Origin: Vicinamibacteria bacterium
GTDB lineage: Bacteria > Acidobacteriota > Vicinamibacteria > Vicinamibacterales > UBA2999
Reading direction: 5' to 3'
Length of the DNA stretch: 13,856 nt
NCBI GenBank assembly: GCA_025924295.1
Contig: JAICEG010000092.1
Location: forward strand, 1 to 13,856
Position numbers and translations under genes: made by a program. The notes beneath the pieces were generated by a model. It was given only the letters and a program-made list of their open reading frames with translations. It was not told the origin of the DNA and ran no database searches. Shown piece after piece: positions 1 through 8,400 of this stretch (position 1 is its first letter; each line of letters opens with the position of its first letter).

Positions 1-706
1 CGAATTCGATGGCGTCGATCACGTCGCTGGTGTAGCCCGCGCCGTTCTCGTCGAGCACCTTCATCACGATGAGCCGCGCCTTCGGTGCGACGCCACGGTA
101 GCGCTCGTTCGACAGCACACCGTTGCCGGCGATCAGTCCGGCGACGTGAGTGCCGTGGCCGTAACCGTCTGTCGGCGCTGCCCACTTCACACTGTCCTGG
201 GTGAAGTCGTAGAAGCCTTCTATCCGGCCGGCGAACTCCGGTCCTTCTTCCAGGCCAGAGTCGATGACGGCTACTCCCACGCCGTCGCCGCCGGGCGACT
301 GGACTGGCAGACCGAGCGTCCCTCGAAGCGTCGACGCGTCCGAGGCTGTTTGCTCGGCCCTGACGATCGCGTCCTCCGAGATCGATTCGACGAAAGGAAG
401 CTTCGACAGGCCTTCGAGCTCGGTGACCGGTACGTGAGCCGTCAGTGCGTTGATCGTCGCGTGATGGCGCCGCACGAAACGGCGGTTGCCTTTGAGCGCA
501 TTCGTCAGGCGTGGAATGCCGTCCGAGGTGGTGCGGATGATGACCCGCTTGGTGTCTGTGTGACGGGCACGGACGCTGGACGAGAGCGGCGCGTCCAGTT
601 TGGAAATCAGGCGTTGGGGTACCTGTGCGTCAGCGATTGTCGCCGGGAGGATCAGTGCAGCGAGGACGATGAACGTCGATCGAACCCCGAAGGGGATGGA
701 GAGCAT
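1..706 (-). CDS. S8 (subtilisin-like) secreted serine protease, N-terminal part
   Basis: The visible 235 codons run off the left edge, so the C-terminus with the catalytic Ser is missing. Residues 1-28 form a signal peptide (basic start, hydrophobic core FIVLAALILP, ending ADAQ). Residues about 55-118 resemble an inhibitor-I9 propeptide (RVIIRTT, then a stretch ending LPFVESISED). The catalytic domain follows with the Asp motif VAVIDSGLE (D149) and the His motif GHGTHVAGLIAGNG (H184), then the family-typical GVAPKARLIVMKVLD. The role is secreted or periplasmic peptide-bond hydrolysis after propeptide removal. No good Shine-Dalgarno precedes the ATG; an in-frame TTG lies 21 nt further upstream, but the ATG gives a clean signal peptide. 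Family assignment is very secure. Substrate and any C-terminal domains cannot be seen. Confidence 0.95.
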   Translation of the reverse strand, partial: MLSIPFGVRSTFIVLAALILPATIADAQVPQRLISKLDAPLSSSVRARHTDTKRVIIRTTSDGIPRLTNALKGNRRFVRRHHATINALTAHVPVTELEGLSKLPFVESISEDAIVRAEQTASDASTLRGTLGLPVQSPGGDGVGVAVIDSGLEEGPEFAGRIEGFYDFTQDSVKWAAPTDGYGHGTHVAGLIAGNGVLSNERYRGVAPKARLIVMKVLDENGAGYTSDVIDAIEF

Positions 707-1014
707 GGGTTGCGAGAAGGCAACCGTCAAGCCATCTGGGCCGCGAGCCGAGGATATCGGGCGCTGCCCGCTAACCTTTAGCTGTGCACCTAGTTAAATT
801 GATAAGCTGGATGAAGCCTCGTGCGGTTCTGAGGATTCCTGCCTCTCATCGAGTTCCGTTCTGGAACACGTGCTTACAGTTTCGTGCTGTGCACTCCGGA
901 TGTCCGAGGTGACATTCTGTGCTTTGCTGTGGGCGGCTCCGTCCTTGTGCAGAATCGAGCAAGATCAGCGCCGCGAACATCCGGACGTTGCCAGGAACAA
1001 CCAGCGAACGCCCG
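707..1014. other. 308-nt intergenic region between protease and 125-aa gene
   Basis: No convincing gene is seen here. It must carry the promoter of the minus-strand protease; an AT-rich patch at about 785-812 is the most likely place, but no clear -35/-10 pair could be picked. An imperfect dyad around 976-989 (AAC, then TCCGGA, then GTT) lies just downstream of the 125-aa gene's stop. It might help end that transcript but has no T-tract. Confidence 0.5.
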
Positions 1015-1392
1015 CTAGTTGATGGTCGCCTGGAAGAACAGGACCAGTTCAGAGACCGTCAGAACCACACCGCCGTCGACCTTCGAGACCGATAGTGTGT
1101 TGTCGGTTGGCACGACGAGACCCCGCGGAATCGCCACGTGCATGCTGCGTTCGAATCCTGGTGTCAGCGTGCGTCCCAGGATGAGCGTGCCGTTAAGAAA
1201 TATCTCGACCCGGCAGTCCGTTTCTCCTTGGGGATGAAAGCGGAGAAACAAGATGGACCGAGTACCCGCGTCCGCGGCAGGCGCGCTGAACGTGTACTCG
1301 ACGACCTCCGGAGGGGTGAACGGATTTGGTTCCGGCGTCGAGAACGTGAACGAGCCACCGTCTATCACATAAAAATCGGCAATCGTCGGCAT
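1015..1392 (-). CDS. Hypothetical 125-aa all-beta protein
   Basis: I do not recognise this family. The start is well supported: AGGAG at 1399-1403 sits 6 nt before the ATG. The product has no signal peptide and no cysteine pair that suggests metal binding. It alternates hydrophobic and polar residues with many Thr, Ser and Val and short turns (SILFLRFHPQGETDCRVEIF, then LSVSKVDGGVVLTVSELVLFF), which suggests a small beta-sandwich. The segment VEIFLNGTLILGRTLTPG looks like the hairpin of a lectin- or jelly-roll-like fold, but that is only a guess. It probably forms a single-gene transcript. Two tandem 21-bp repeats lie immediately upstream and may control it. The opposite strand also has open frames here, but they lack a ribosome-binding site and protein-like composition. 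Confidence 0.75.
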   Translation of the reverse strand: MPTIADFYVIDGGSFTFSTPEPNPFTPPEVVEYTFSAPAADAGTRSILFLRFHPQGETDCRVEIFLNGTLILGRTLTPGFERSMHVAIPRGLVVPTDNTLSVSKVDGGVVLTVSELVLFFQATIN

Positions 1393-1398
1393 CTCAAA

Positions 1399-1403
1399 CT
1401 CCT
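1399..1403 (-). promoter_or_regulatory. Ribosome-binding site of the 125-aa gene
   Basis: AGGAG on the minus strand, 6 nt before the ATG at 1392. It fixes the start codon of an otherwise unrecognised small gene. Confidence 0.8.
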
Positions 1404-1419
1404 ATTGCTTGAATCCTTT

Positions 1420-1461
1420 TCATGTGTGCACCGTCACTATTCACGTGTGCACCGTCACTAG
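1420..1461. repeat. Two-copy 21-bp tandem repeat upstream of the 125-aa gene
   Basis: Units 1420-1440 and 1441-1461 are directly adjacent and differ at only two positions. The invariant core is GTGTGCACCGTCACTA, which contains the palindrome GTGCAC. A 21-bp spacing is two helical turns, so both copies face the same side of the DNA, as expected for tandem protein-binding sites. The array lies 28-69 nt before the ATG of the minus-strand gene, in the expected promoter/5'-UTR position. Two further TGTGCAC words occur in the neighbouring intergenic region near 783 and 888. Confidence 0.7.
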
Positions 1462-1554
1462 TCGTTACGCAGAAAGGAGTCGAATCCGGACATCGCATGG
1501 AATATTTGAGGGGTTCAGCAAATCTATCGAGGCTGGGCATGGTTCGGTAATCGG

Positions 1555-1719
1555 ATGAACACGTCGAATCTCCGCGTCGTGATCGCAGGAGCGGGCATCG
1601 CCGGCCTTGCCCTTGCCCTTGCACTGCGACAGCGGGGCATCGGCGTATTGGTGCTTGACCGCTTCGACGGCCCGCCAGACGGTGGCCTCGCGGTCAACCT
1701 CCCGGGCAACGCCATCCGC
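1555..1719 (+). pseudogene. Truncated N-terminus of an FAD-dependent monooxygenase
   Basis: About 55 codons match the start of group-A FAD monooxygenases. The reading frame shows a beta strand, the dinucleotide-binding GAGIAGLALALALRQRG (GxGxxG), the acidic end of strand 2 (VLVLDRF), then GGLAVNLPGNAI, where such enzymes read something like 'INLPGNALRAL'. Intact members are roughly 350-500 residues. Here the similarity stops at about 1719, where a hairpin and then the 3' end of a minus-strand gene begin. The open frame continues to 2103, but that part is Arg/Ser-rich antisense of the neighbour. No good ribosome-binding site precedes the ATG. The rest of the enzyme is not in the window. It is best read as a remnant left by an insertion, deletion or other rearrangement. 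Confidence 0.75.
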
Positions 1720-1748
1720 GAGGGGCTCCGCAGAGTGCGGAACCCCTC
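1720..1748. terminator. Strong stem-loop at the FAD-remnant / DUF4287 junction
   Basis: The left arm GAGGGGCTCCGCA and right arm TGCGGAACCCCTC pair over 13 positions with a single C/A mismatch, around a GAG loop. The hairpin begins 9 nt after the stop codon of the minus-strand DUF4287 gene, the usual place for an intrinsic terminator, but no T-tract follows on either strand. It also marks the exact end of recognisable monooxygenase sequence, so it may instead be the edge of an inserted segment. Confidence 0.6.
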
Positions 1749-1757
1749 TCAGTGGTG

Positions 1758-2501
1758 TCAGACGATGGCCGCCGCCTCGCGTTTCACCGCGCCGCGACCT
1801 CGTCGCCCGCGCGGGGTGCGCGACAGCCACGCGCCGAGCGCGTCGAGACGTTCCGACCAGTACTGCTTCATCCGATCGGCGTCCACCTTGCTCGTGAGCT
1901 TCGTATGCGCGATCGCGACGGCGGTCTTGTCCGCGCCCTTTGGTGTGAACCAGACCGCGACGATCGTGCCGTCACGCCATCCGATGCGGATCGATTTCGG
2001 ACGAATGGCAGTGCGCAGAGTGACGGACGCTTCGTTCAGCCACTGCTTCCTGCGCCGCGACTCGGCCCACGCGTCGAACATCGTCGTCACGGGCACGGCG
2101 TAGGTCTTCGACTTGGACGCCTCATAGCTGCCGTCGAGCCGCTGACCGAGCGCGCGACGCCGCTTGATGCGCTCGTATCCGACGGTCACCATCTGCGACC
2201 ACCAGCTGTCGATCCTATACTTCTGCCGGACGAGTGTGGCGATCTCACCGTGCCGCATGTCTTCCGCGCCGTGGTAGTCGAGCATATGAACCCAGCGCTC
2301 CCAGTTGCAGCCGGTCTTCTCCTTGAGAGTCTGATCGCTCATGCCGGCGAGCGCCGCGTAGTCGAGCGATGCGGGTGCCGCTGCCGGCTTTGAAGTGGTG
2401 CGGGATTTCGTGAGGATGTGCGCGCGGGCGGCTGTGTAGGCTTCCCCGGTCTTGCCCATGCGCGCCCGCACGAGGCGCTTGAAATCCTTGTTGGTCGTCA
2501 T
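1758..2501 (-). CDS. DUF4287 and SRPBCC (AHSA1-like) domain protein, 247 aa
   Basis: The ATG at 2501 is chosen over an upstream start at 2666 because GGAGG sits 5 nt before it and the product begins with the family-typical MTTNKDFKRLVRARMGKTGE. Residues 1-30 form a short basic helix motif (KTGEAYTAARAHIL) that I recall at the head of several unrelated small proteins. Residues about 48-112 match DUF4287, including the GMSDQTLKEKTG start, H84 with GEIATLV, and the signature WWSQMVTVGYER. Residues about 132-228 look like an SRPBCC/AHSA1 ligand-binding fold (YAVPVTTMFDAW near its start, then IRIGWRDGTIVAVWFTPKG). The Arg/Lys-rich tail is probably disordered. Biochemical role is unknown; SRPBCC folds bind hydrophobic ligands. 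It is a cytosolic single gene ending at a hairpin and divergent from the gene at 2779. Confidence 0.88.
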   Translation of the reverse strand: MTTNKDFKRLVRARMGKTGEAYTAARAHILTKSRTTSKPAAAPASLDYAALAGMSDQTLKEKTGCNWERWVHMLDYHGAEDMRHGEIATLVRQKYRIDSWWSQMVTVGYERIKRRRALGQRLDGSYEASKSKTYAVPVTTMFDAWAESRRRKQWLNEASVTLRTAIRPKSIRIGWRDGTIVAVWFTPKGADKTAVAIAHTKLTSKVDADRMKQYWSERLDALGAWLSRTPRGRRGRGAVKREAAAIV

Positions 2502-2506
2502 CGCGT

Positions 2507-2511
2507 CCTCC
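2507..2511 (-). promoter_or_regulatory. Ribosome-binding site that fixes the DUF4287 start
   Basis: GGAGG on the minus strand, 5 nt before the ATG at 2501. It supports the 247-aa product rather than the 302-aa extended frame. Confidence 0.8.
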
Positions 2512-2606
2512 GGACACACCACGGCTTGCTCCCCAGCAGCATGCCCGTAGTGATCAGAGGTTGACGCGACCGATTCGGGAGTGTGCCCCCCTTTGCCTCG
2601 CGCGAT

Positions 2607-2627
2607 GGCTCCGGCCGGGGCGGAGCC
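2607..2627. repeat. Perfect 7-bp inverted repeat in the divergent intergenic region
   Basis: GGCTCCG at 2607-2613 pairs exactly with CGGAGCC at 2621-2627 around a 7-nt GC-rich loop. It lies in the 277-nt space between the divergent DUF4287 gene and the gene at 2779, so it could be an operator or a hairpin in either 5' leader. The word GGCTCCG also occurs in the arm of the hairpin at 1720-1748 on the other side of the DUF4287 gene. Confidence 0.45.
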
Positions 2628-2778
2628 TCGTGAGGTTGGGCGTGAATCGACGCCAGGCAATACCATCGCGCGTTTTTACCTGCCCGTCAAGGAACCTGAA
2701 GTGCCCCCGGCGGGATGGTGGGCTAAGATCCGCATGATGCCGTGCGGTTTCTCGCGGCCTCCTCTGAAGGAGCAGATG

Positions 2779-3978
2779 ATGATCATGCGAACGTTCGGCT
2801 GGGTCGTGCTTCCCGTGGCGGTGTTCGCGCTGTCGGCCACCGGCGGTTGGACGATCGCTGGACAGGAGCGCACGGCAACGCCGTCGCTCGTCATCACCGC
2901 GTTTGGCGGCAAGACGGTCGACTACAAGGCGCCGCGGACCCCGTGGGGTGACCCGGACCTCCAGGGCGTGTGGTCGAGCGACGACATGGAGAACGTGCCC
3001 ATGGCGGCCGGCGGCCGCGGGGGTCGCGGTGGCCCCGCGCCCCAGGCCGGGCCGCAGCCGCTCTACCTCGATGACGCGGCGTACCAGGCGCGCGTGGACC
3101 AGGTCAAGCGCGCGGCCACCCAGCGTGATACCAGCGCGGAGAGCTCGTTCCGCTTCGACTACGCTCGGCGTGCGTTTCCGCAGACGCGCCTGATCGTCGA
3201 TCCCGCCGATGGCCGGCTGCCCGCGATCAAGCCGGAGGCGCAGGGCCGGCTCATGCCGCGTGGCACCTACGGTCCCGGCCCGCTCGATTCTTGGCGCGAC
3301 TTCTCGCTCTACGAGCGCTGCATCACGCGCGGCATCGCCGGATCGACCCTTCGCGTCATCTACGGCAACGGCAACCGGATCGTGCAGGCTCCCGGCGTGG
3401 TGGCGCTCTCGTACGAGATGCTGCCCGACACGCGCATCTTCTATACGGATGGCCGCCCGCACATCAATCAGCGCATCCGCGAGTACCTCGGTGATTCGCG
3501 CGCCTGGTGGGAAGGTGAGGAGCTCGTCGTCGAAACGACCAACCTGACGAACCAGACTGCGGTCGGTGTCAACGGCAACGGTGTCCAGCACAGCGAGCAA
3601 ATGAAGATCACCGAACGGTTCCGTCGTGTCGCCAACGACGTCATCCAGTACCAGGCGACCTTCGACGATCCGATGACCTACGAGAGGCCGTTCACGATCT
3701 CGTTCCCGCTGACCCCGCTCGATGGTGGCATGTTGCTGCCCTATGATTGCCATCCCGGCAACACCGCGATCTCGATGTCGCTCGCCGGTGAGCGCGCGGA
3801 GGATGCGCGACATGCGGCGGATCTCGCCAAGGGCATCATTCGCCCGCGGCGGTCAGTGCAGGACTGCGGCGCCGGGGTCGGTTCAGCTCCCATCGCGGGA
3901 TGCAGCGACGCGACAGCGACCGGCGGCCGCGGGCTGGCTGAAGGAGCGGCGACCGGCGAGCGCGACCAGGAACGCTGA
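2779..3978 (+). CDS. Secreted hypothetical protein, acidobacterial WGDPDLQGVW family
   Basis: A ribosome-binding site AAGGAG at 2767-2772 precedes three in-frame ATGs at 2776, 2779 and 2785. The one at 2779 has the best spacing (6 nt) and gives 399 aa. Residues 1-29 are a signal peptide (WVVLPVAVFALSA, ending IAGQ). The mature protein begins with TPWGDPDLQGVWSS, a motif I recall from many uncharacterised secreted proteins of Acidobacteriota and Gammaproteobacteria. A Gly/Pro-rich linker (78-93) is followed by a large conserved region (about 95-365) with PRGTYGPGPLDSW, the Cys-containing LYERCITRG, and YGNGNRIVQAPG. The family usually ends with a Cys/His-Gly-Asn segment, here YDCHPGN. The final 35 residues are Gly/Ala-rich and probably non-conserved. 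Function is unknown; a periplasmic or exported location is likely. The large opposite-strand open frame here is an artefact of high GC. Confidence 0.88.
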   Translation: MIMRTFGWVVLPVAVFALSATGGWTIAGQERTATPSLVITAFGGKTVDYKAPRTPWGDPDLQGVWSSDDMENVPMAAGGRGGRGGPAPQAGPQPLYLDDAAYQARVDQVKRAATQRDTSAESSFRFDYARRAFPQTRLIVDPADGRLPAIKPEAQGRLMPRGTYGPGPLDSWRDFSLYERCITRGIAGSTLRVIYGNGNRIVQAPGVVALSYEMLPDTRIFYTDGRPHINQRIREYLGDSRAWWEGEELVVETTNLTNQTAVGVNGNGVQHSEQMKITERFRRVANDVIQYQATFDDPMTYERPFTISFPLTPLDGGMLLPYDCHPGNTAISMSLAGERAEDARHAADLAKGIIRPRRSVQDCGAGVGSAPIAGCSDATATGGRGLAEGAATGERDQER

Positions 3979-4010
3979 CACACACGCCCGCGCGATGTGC
4001 GAGTTCGAGG

Positions 4011-5417
4011 CTAGCGTGCTTTCACCCAGCGGGCCTCGAACTCGTGCGCATCGACGAGGATGAATCGGACCGCGTCGGCGAAGGAGACGAACATCGGCAG
4101 CAGCATCAGCGGCAGCGTCGCCAGGTAGATCCATCCGCGCCGTCGATTTCCGAGATAGAACCACTGCGCGCCGAACGCGCCAAGGAACACCGCGAGCCCG
4201 ATGGCGTACAGCCGCGAGCGAGTGGCGTCACCAGGAACGCGGAGGCCGAGATTCGTGAGCACTTCGTCCCACGCGTGCTCGAGCGCACCGTGCACACGTA
4301 CCCGATCGGTGAACTGCCGTATGTTCCAGAACGATCGCACCGGTCGCTGGACGGGCGCAATCTTCGCGGTGCCGTTCGGCGTAAACCAGATCAACCCGCC
4401 GAGCCGGCGGCGTGACTGACCCTGAAGCAGCGTCTGCCAGGTTCGCAGCCTTGCTTCGGGGAGCGCGTCCTCGATGCTCTTGCCGATCATGCGGGCAAGG
4501 TGTTCGATCGTCGTGCGCGCGTTGGCCGCATCTCCGAGCACGGCCAGCACGAGCCGCTGACGTGGCATGTGCGCGAGCGCCTGCTCGATTTCCCACAGCA
4601 CGCCTTGCGACGAACCTATGCGAATGACGACGAGCTGTGCCTGTTGAATGAGCTCGAGGACGCGCTCCTGCCATTGGTCGTGCGCGACGTACAGGCGCGC
4701 AGCGCCCAGTTCGGGCAGCGGCTCCCCAGGCTTCCCGACAGCGATCACCGGACCCAATCGCGCGAGAATCCTCGCAATCGTCTCCTCGTCCGACCCCGCA
4801 CGACCGACCCACATCATCCACTGGAAAGGTGTTCCGCCCTCCATGACGATCCCACCATCGTCGCGGAACGAGCGGAGATAGACGATGGGTGGCCGCGCGT
4901 CGCGAGCCAGCGCTTCGTCGGCGGAGATCGCTTCGTGCTGGCGACTCCTTCGCCACAGTCGCCAGGCCGCGAGGCAAGACCCGATTAACACGAGCTCCGG
5001 CCAGGTCTCCCACCCGGCAGCCACGAGGCGTTTCTCGAGGGCCTCGTCTCCGATGAGGATCGCCCACACCAGTGCCGGCGCGGCGAGGTTCGCGGCGGTC
5101 AACTGCAGCGCGCGCACGCGTATCTCGCCATAGCGCCCGGCCCGCGCCTGTCCGAACCCGGCTCGCAGCACCATGCCGCCGACGGCGATGACGTTCGCCG
5201 CGATCGCCCCGAGTGCAAGCCAGATCGCGAGTTGCTGAAGCGTAAACGCCGCCGCCGCCGCTGCCTCATTGACGATGAACGCCAGTGCTGCACCGCCTGC
5301 CCCTCCGAGCAACAGGCCGATGATCTTCAGGCGCCGGTTCTCGACCGGACGAAGTGATCCAGCGTGCGGCGCCGAAACGCCTGCCTCACTTCCGTGAGTC
5401 AGCGCAGTGTTGAACAT
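4011..5417 (-). CDS. TM2-domain membrane protein with cytosolic Rossmann-like (possibly TIR-like) domain
   Basis: The ATG at 5417 gives 468 aa; a TTG at 5444 is an alternative, and neither has a good ribosome-binding site. Four probable membrane helices lie at about 31-49, 62-84, 107-124 and 139-153. A soluble domain (176-390) opens with PPIVYLRSFRDDG. It then has a helix with DEETIARILARLGPVIAVG, followed by LPELGAARLYV and a helix-strand QAQLVVIRIG, and ends GVLWEIEQAL before another strand. The WE in that last helix (E276) sits where TIR domains carry their catalytic Glu, so a TIR-like fold is possible but unproven. The C-terminus (404-464) is a TM2 domain: FLGAFGAQWFYLG, a hydrophobic stretch, then DAVRFILVDAHEFEARW. 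The gene starts about 39 nt after the TIR/NB-ARC/WD40 gene on the same strand, so the two are very likely co-transcribed. It could be the membrane effector or receptor of that system. Confidence 0.88.
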   Translation of the reverse strand: MFNTALTHGSEAGVSAPHAGSLRPVENRRLKIIGLLLGGAGGAALAFIVNEAAAAAAFTLQQLAIWLALGAIAANVIAVGGMVLRAGFGQARAGRYGEIRVRALQLTAANLAAPALVWAILIGDEALEKRLVAAGWETWPELVLIGSCLAAWRLWRRSRQHEAISADEALARDARPPIVYLRSFRDDGGIVMEGGTPFQWMMWVGRAGSDEETIARILARLGPVIAVGKPGEPLPELGAARLYVAHDQWQERVLELIQQAQLVVIRIGSSQGVLWEIEQALAHMPRQRLVLAVLGDAANARTTIEHLARMIGKSIEDALPEARLRTWQTLLQGQSRRRLGGLIWFTPNGTAKIAPVQRPVRSFWNIRQFTDRVRVHGALEHAWDEVLTNLGLRVPGDATRSRLYAIGLAVFLGAFGAQWFYLGNRRRGWIYLATLPLMLLPMFVSFADAVRFILVDAHEFEARWVKAR

Positions 5418-5456
5418 CGTGTTTCGCGACCGTTGTCGAGTCAACGCTTGCGGAGT

Positions 5457-8400
5457 CTACCGGATACCGTCGAGCCGCAGGATGTGTACACGGCCCGACG
5501 TGTCACCCGCCGTAACGAACGACCCGCTCGGCGCCGTTGCGAGCGAACGAAGTGCCGCATCGGCCGTGTACGCGGCGACTTGTTGCCCGGTGGCCGCATC
5601 CCACACGCGCAGCGTGCGGTCGCGGCTGCACGACACCACGAACCGTCCATCACGAGTAAAGGCGACGGCGTTGATGCGTTCACTGTGGCCGCGCATGGTC
5701 GCGAGTGGCGCCCGACCGGGAAGGTCCCAGACATTGATGACGTGGCTGGCCTGGGCCCAGGCGAGCCGCGTGGCCGGCTCGTCGATCGCAAATGCGACGA
5801 CCGGCTCGGTTTGCCGTACCGTCAACGATTGTACCTGCGTGCTGATCAGATCGAGAACGAGCAGACACGCGCCGTCGCGTGACGCGCGCACTCGGCGCGA
5901 CTCGCCGCGTTCACTCGCCGCTTCGCGCAGCGTCGCACTGAGAACGGCGTGCGCGCCGTCGGACGCCATCCGCATCAGCGCGACGTCGTAGACGTCTTCT
6001 CCCTGGATGTAGCGATCGCCGAAGAGTTCATCGGGCAAATCGCCGCGGCGCGGCGACGGGTCGATGAGGTGATCGAACAACCGCCGCGTACCATAGCGCT
6101 CGACGAGCACGCCGCCTGGGACCTCCCACACGTAGACCCAGCGGTCCGAGCAGGCCGTGATCAGATGCCGCGCGCGGGCGCTCATGGCGCAGTAGTCGAC
6201 GGGAGCCGCGTGTCGAATCGGCATCCACACACCGCCGCCGTCGTCCAGGTTCCACATGCGATACACGTGCTCGACGCCGGATGAGAGGACGCATGCACCG
6301 TCATCGGTGAATGCCAGCGAGCGGACCGGGGCCGTGTGCGCGTCGATCGTCTGGAGCACCCGTCCCGACTCGATCTCACGCACGATGATTCGCCCATCGC
6401 CGCCGCCGGATGCGCAGAGCCGTCCATCCGCATTGAAGACGATGGTCGTCACGGCGCCGTTGTGAGTGGGCCGCGGTGCGAACGGCCGTAGATCGTCGAG
6501 CCGCCAGAGTTTGATCGCCCGATCGGCGGAGCCCGTGGCGGCCCGCGTACCGGAGGCATCGATCGACACGGCGGTCACCGCGTCGCTGTGACCGTCGAGC
6601 GTGGCGAGCCGCTGACCGCTGTGCAGATCCCACAGTCGCGCCGTCTGATCGGCGGAACCGGAGAGCGCGCGCCAGGCGTCCGCGGCGATGGCGACCGTGG
6701 TCACGCGCGATTCGTGGCCTGTCATCGTCTGCGCGCACGCGCCGGTCGTCAGGTCCCAGAGCTTGATCGTTCGATCGCTCGAGCCTGAAAGGGCCCACTT
6801 GCCATCACCGGTCATGGCCACCGCATTGACCGGACCGGCATGCCCTTCGATCCGGCGCTCGAGCGCTCCGGTGCGGAGATCCCAGACGCAGATGGTGCAG
6901 TCGTCCGAGGCAGAGACGCCGCGCGTACCGTCGTGCGTCAACGCGACCGCCGTGACGCGTTCTCGATGTCCGTCCAGATCGGTCTGCCAGGCTCGCGCCT
7001 CGACGTTCCAGACACGCACGGTCTCCTCGCGCGATCCGCTCATGACGAGACGGCCATCTCCCGAGATCGCGACGGCCTTGAACGCCGGGCCTCGTTCGGC
7101 TCGGAACGCATCGACACGCTCGCCGCGAACGAGATCCCAGAGATACAGGAGTCCGTCGGCGCCGCCGCTGACGGCGATCGTTCCATCGCGACTGGTTGCG
7201 ACGGCCTCGGCCGCCAGGTTCGTGCGATGCTCCAGTTCATTCAGCACCTGCCCGTGGTCCCAATCCCACAGGCGCAGGGACCCGTCATTCGAGGCCGACA
7301 CGAGCGGCCCGTCGTTGGCCGCACTCGACAGCGCCGTGATTCCACCTTCATGTCCAACGAGCGTCATGAGCAGCATGCCGCCAGGTGCGTCGAGCGCCGG
7401 ATGCAGCGGTGTGAGCCAGGCTTCATCGGCGGATCTCTCCAACGCCTGCCGCAGCCGTACGATTTCCGGCTCGTCGCGCTCGAGGAGCCGGCCCGTCAGC
7501 TGCGTTCGCAGTTGAGATGGATCCACAGCGAGGCACGGGGCGGAAAGGCGCAGTGCGCCGCGAATCAACGCCAGGACACGGTCGCCGGCCATCGGCTCGA
7601 AGTCAGTGATCAGCGACTGGACGGTGGTCGCGCGGAGCTTTGCCGCCAGCCACTTCGGATCGAGGAGCAGCGCCCGGGCGGCATCGATCCGCCCAGCCCG
7701 GTGCAGATGGAACGTATAGCGGCGCCACGCGTAGGCATCGGTGAGCGCGAACGGGTCGCCCCATGCGTCAATCAACGCGCCGTGCAGGGCAGGGGCGTCG
7801 GCCACTCGCGCGGCAAGAAACGATCGCAGCACATCGTGCATGCGGAGCGTGCCGATCCGCAGGTCGAATTCGAGAAGCGCGAGATCGTCGAGCCGGCGCG
7901 CCAGATCTTCGCTGTCGATGTCGTCGAGGCGCCACAACGCCTGCGCCGCCGAGAGGGGAATCGCGGTGTCCTCGGGAAAGATCGACAGCTCCGCGCAGCG
8001 GCGCTGATCGTCGGGTGACAGCAGGTCGAGACTGGCCCCGAGCGTTCGGGTCACCGCTTCCGCCCGTTCGACCGCGTCGGCCTTGTCGAAGGCCGTGATG
8101 CCCCGCTTCTCCAGCGACCGCACGGCGTAGTCCAACGCTCGCTCCGGGCTGTCGCCGCGCGCGATCCGTTGGCGCATTGCCGAGCCAACCAGCTTGATCG
8201 GCAGCGGCCAGCCGCCAAGCCGTTTGGCCAGACGACGAAAGGGCTCCTCGTCGACCGGCGTGATACCCGCGCGCGAGAGCAGGAGCGCAGTCGCTTCGCC
8301 GGTGTCCATCTGATCGACGTCGACGCGACTCGCGTCAACGGCCACCTCGAACAGTCGCGTCGTGATGAGCCGCGCACAACCCGCCGCACCGCGGAGAAAC

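Noticed and set aside
146..797. Plus-strand frames of 211 and 65 codons at the left edge
   Set aside because: Antisense to the S8 protease, whose catalytic motifs are unmistakable on the minus strand.
1394..1624. 76-codon minus-strand frame encoding SDGAHV-type heptad repeats
   Set aside because: The repeated peptide is just the in-frame reading of the 21-bp DNA repeat. It overlaps the FAD remnant and lacks a ribosome-binding site.
1700..1760. Possible integron attC site at the DUF4287 3' end
   Set aside because: The hairpin lacks the conserved RYYYAAC/GTTRRRY core ends, and no integrase gene is visible.
2502..2666. 55-codon N-terminal extension of the DUF4287/SRPBCC protein
   Set aside because: A strong ribosome-binding site directly precedes the internal ATG at 2501, and the extension has no protein-like character.
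2554..3813. 419-codon open frame on the minus strand
   Set aside because: Antisense to the secreted WGDPDLQGVW protein, which has a ribosome-binding site, signal peptide and family motifs. The antisense product is Arg/Val/Asp-rich with no recognisable domain, typical of high-GC shadow frames.
5457..7370. Possible DNA-level tandem repeats in the WD40 region
   Set aside because: The periodicity is in the protein (about 40-residue blades). The nucleotide sequences of the blades are well diverged, so there is no recent duplication.
6688..8018. Plus-strand open frames of 275 and 392 codons
   Set aside because: They lie wholly inside the TIR/NB-ARC/WD40 gene on the other strand and have Ser/Arg-rich composition without domains.
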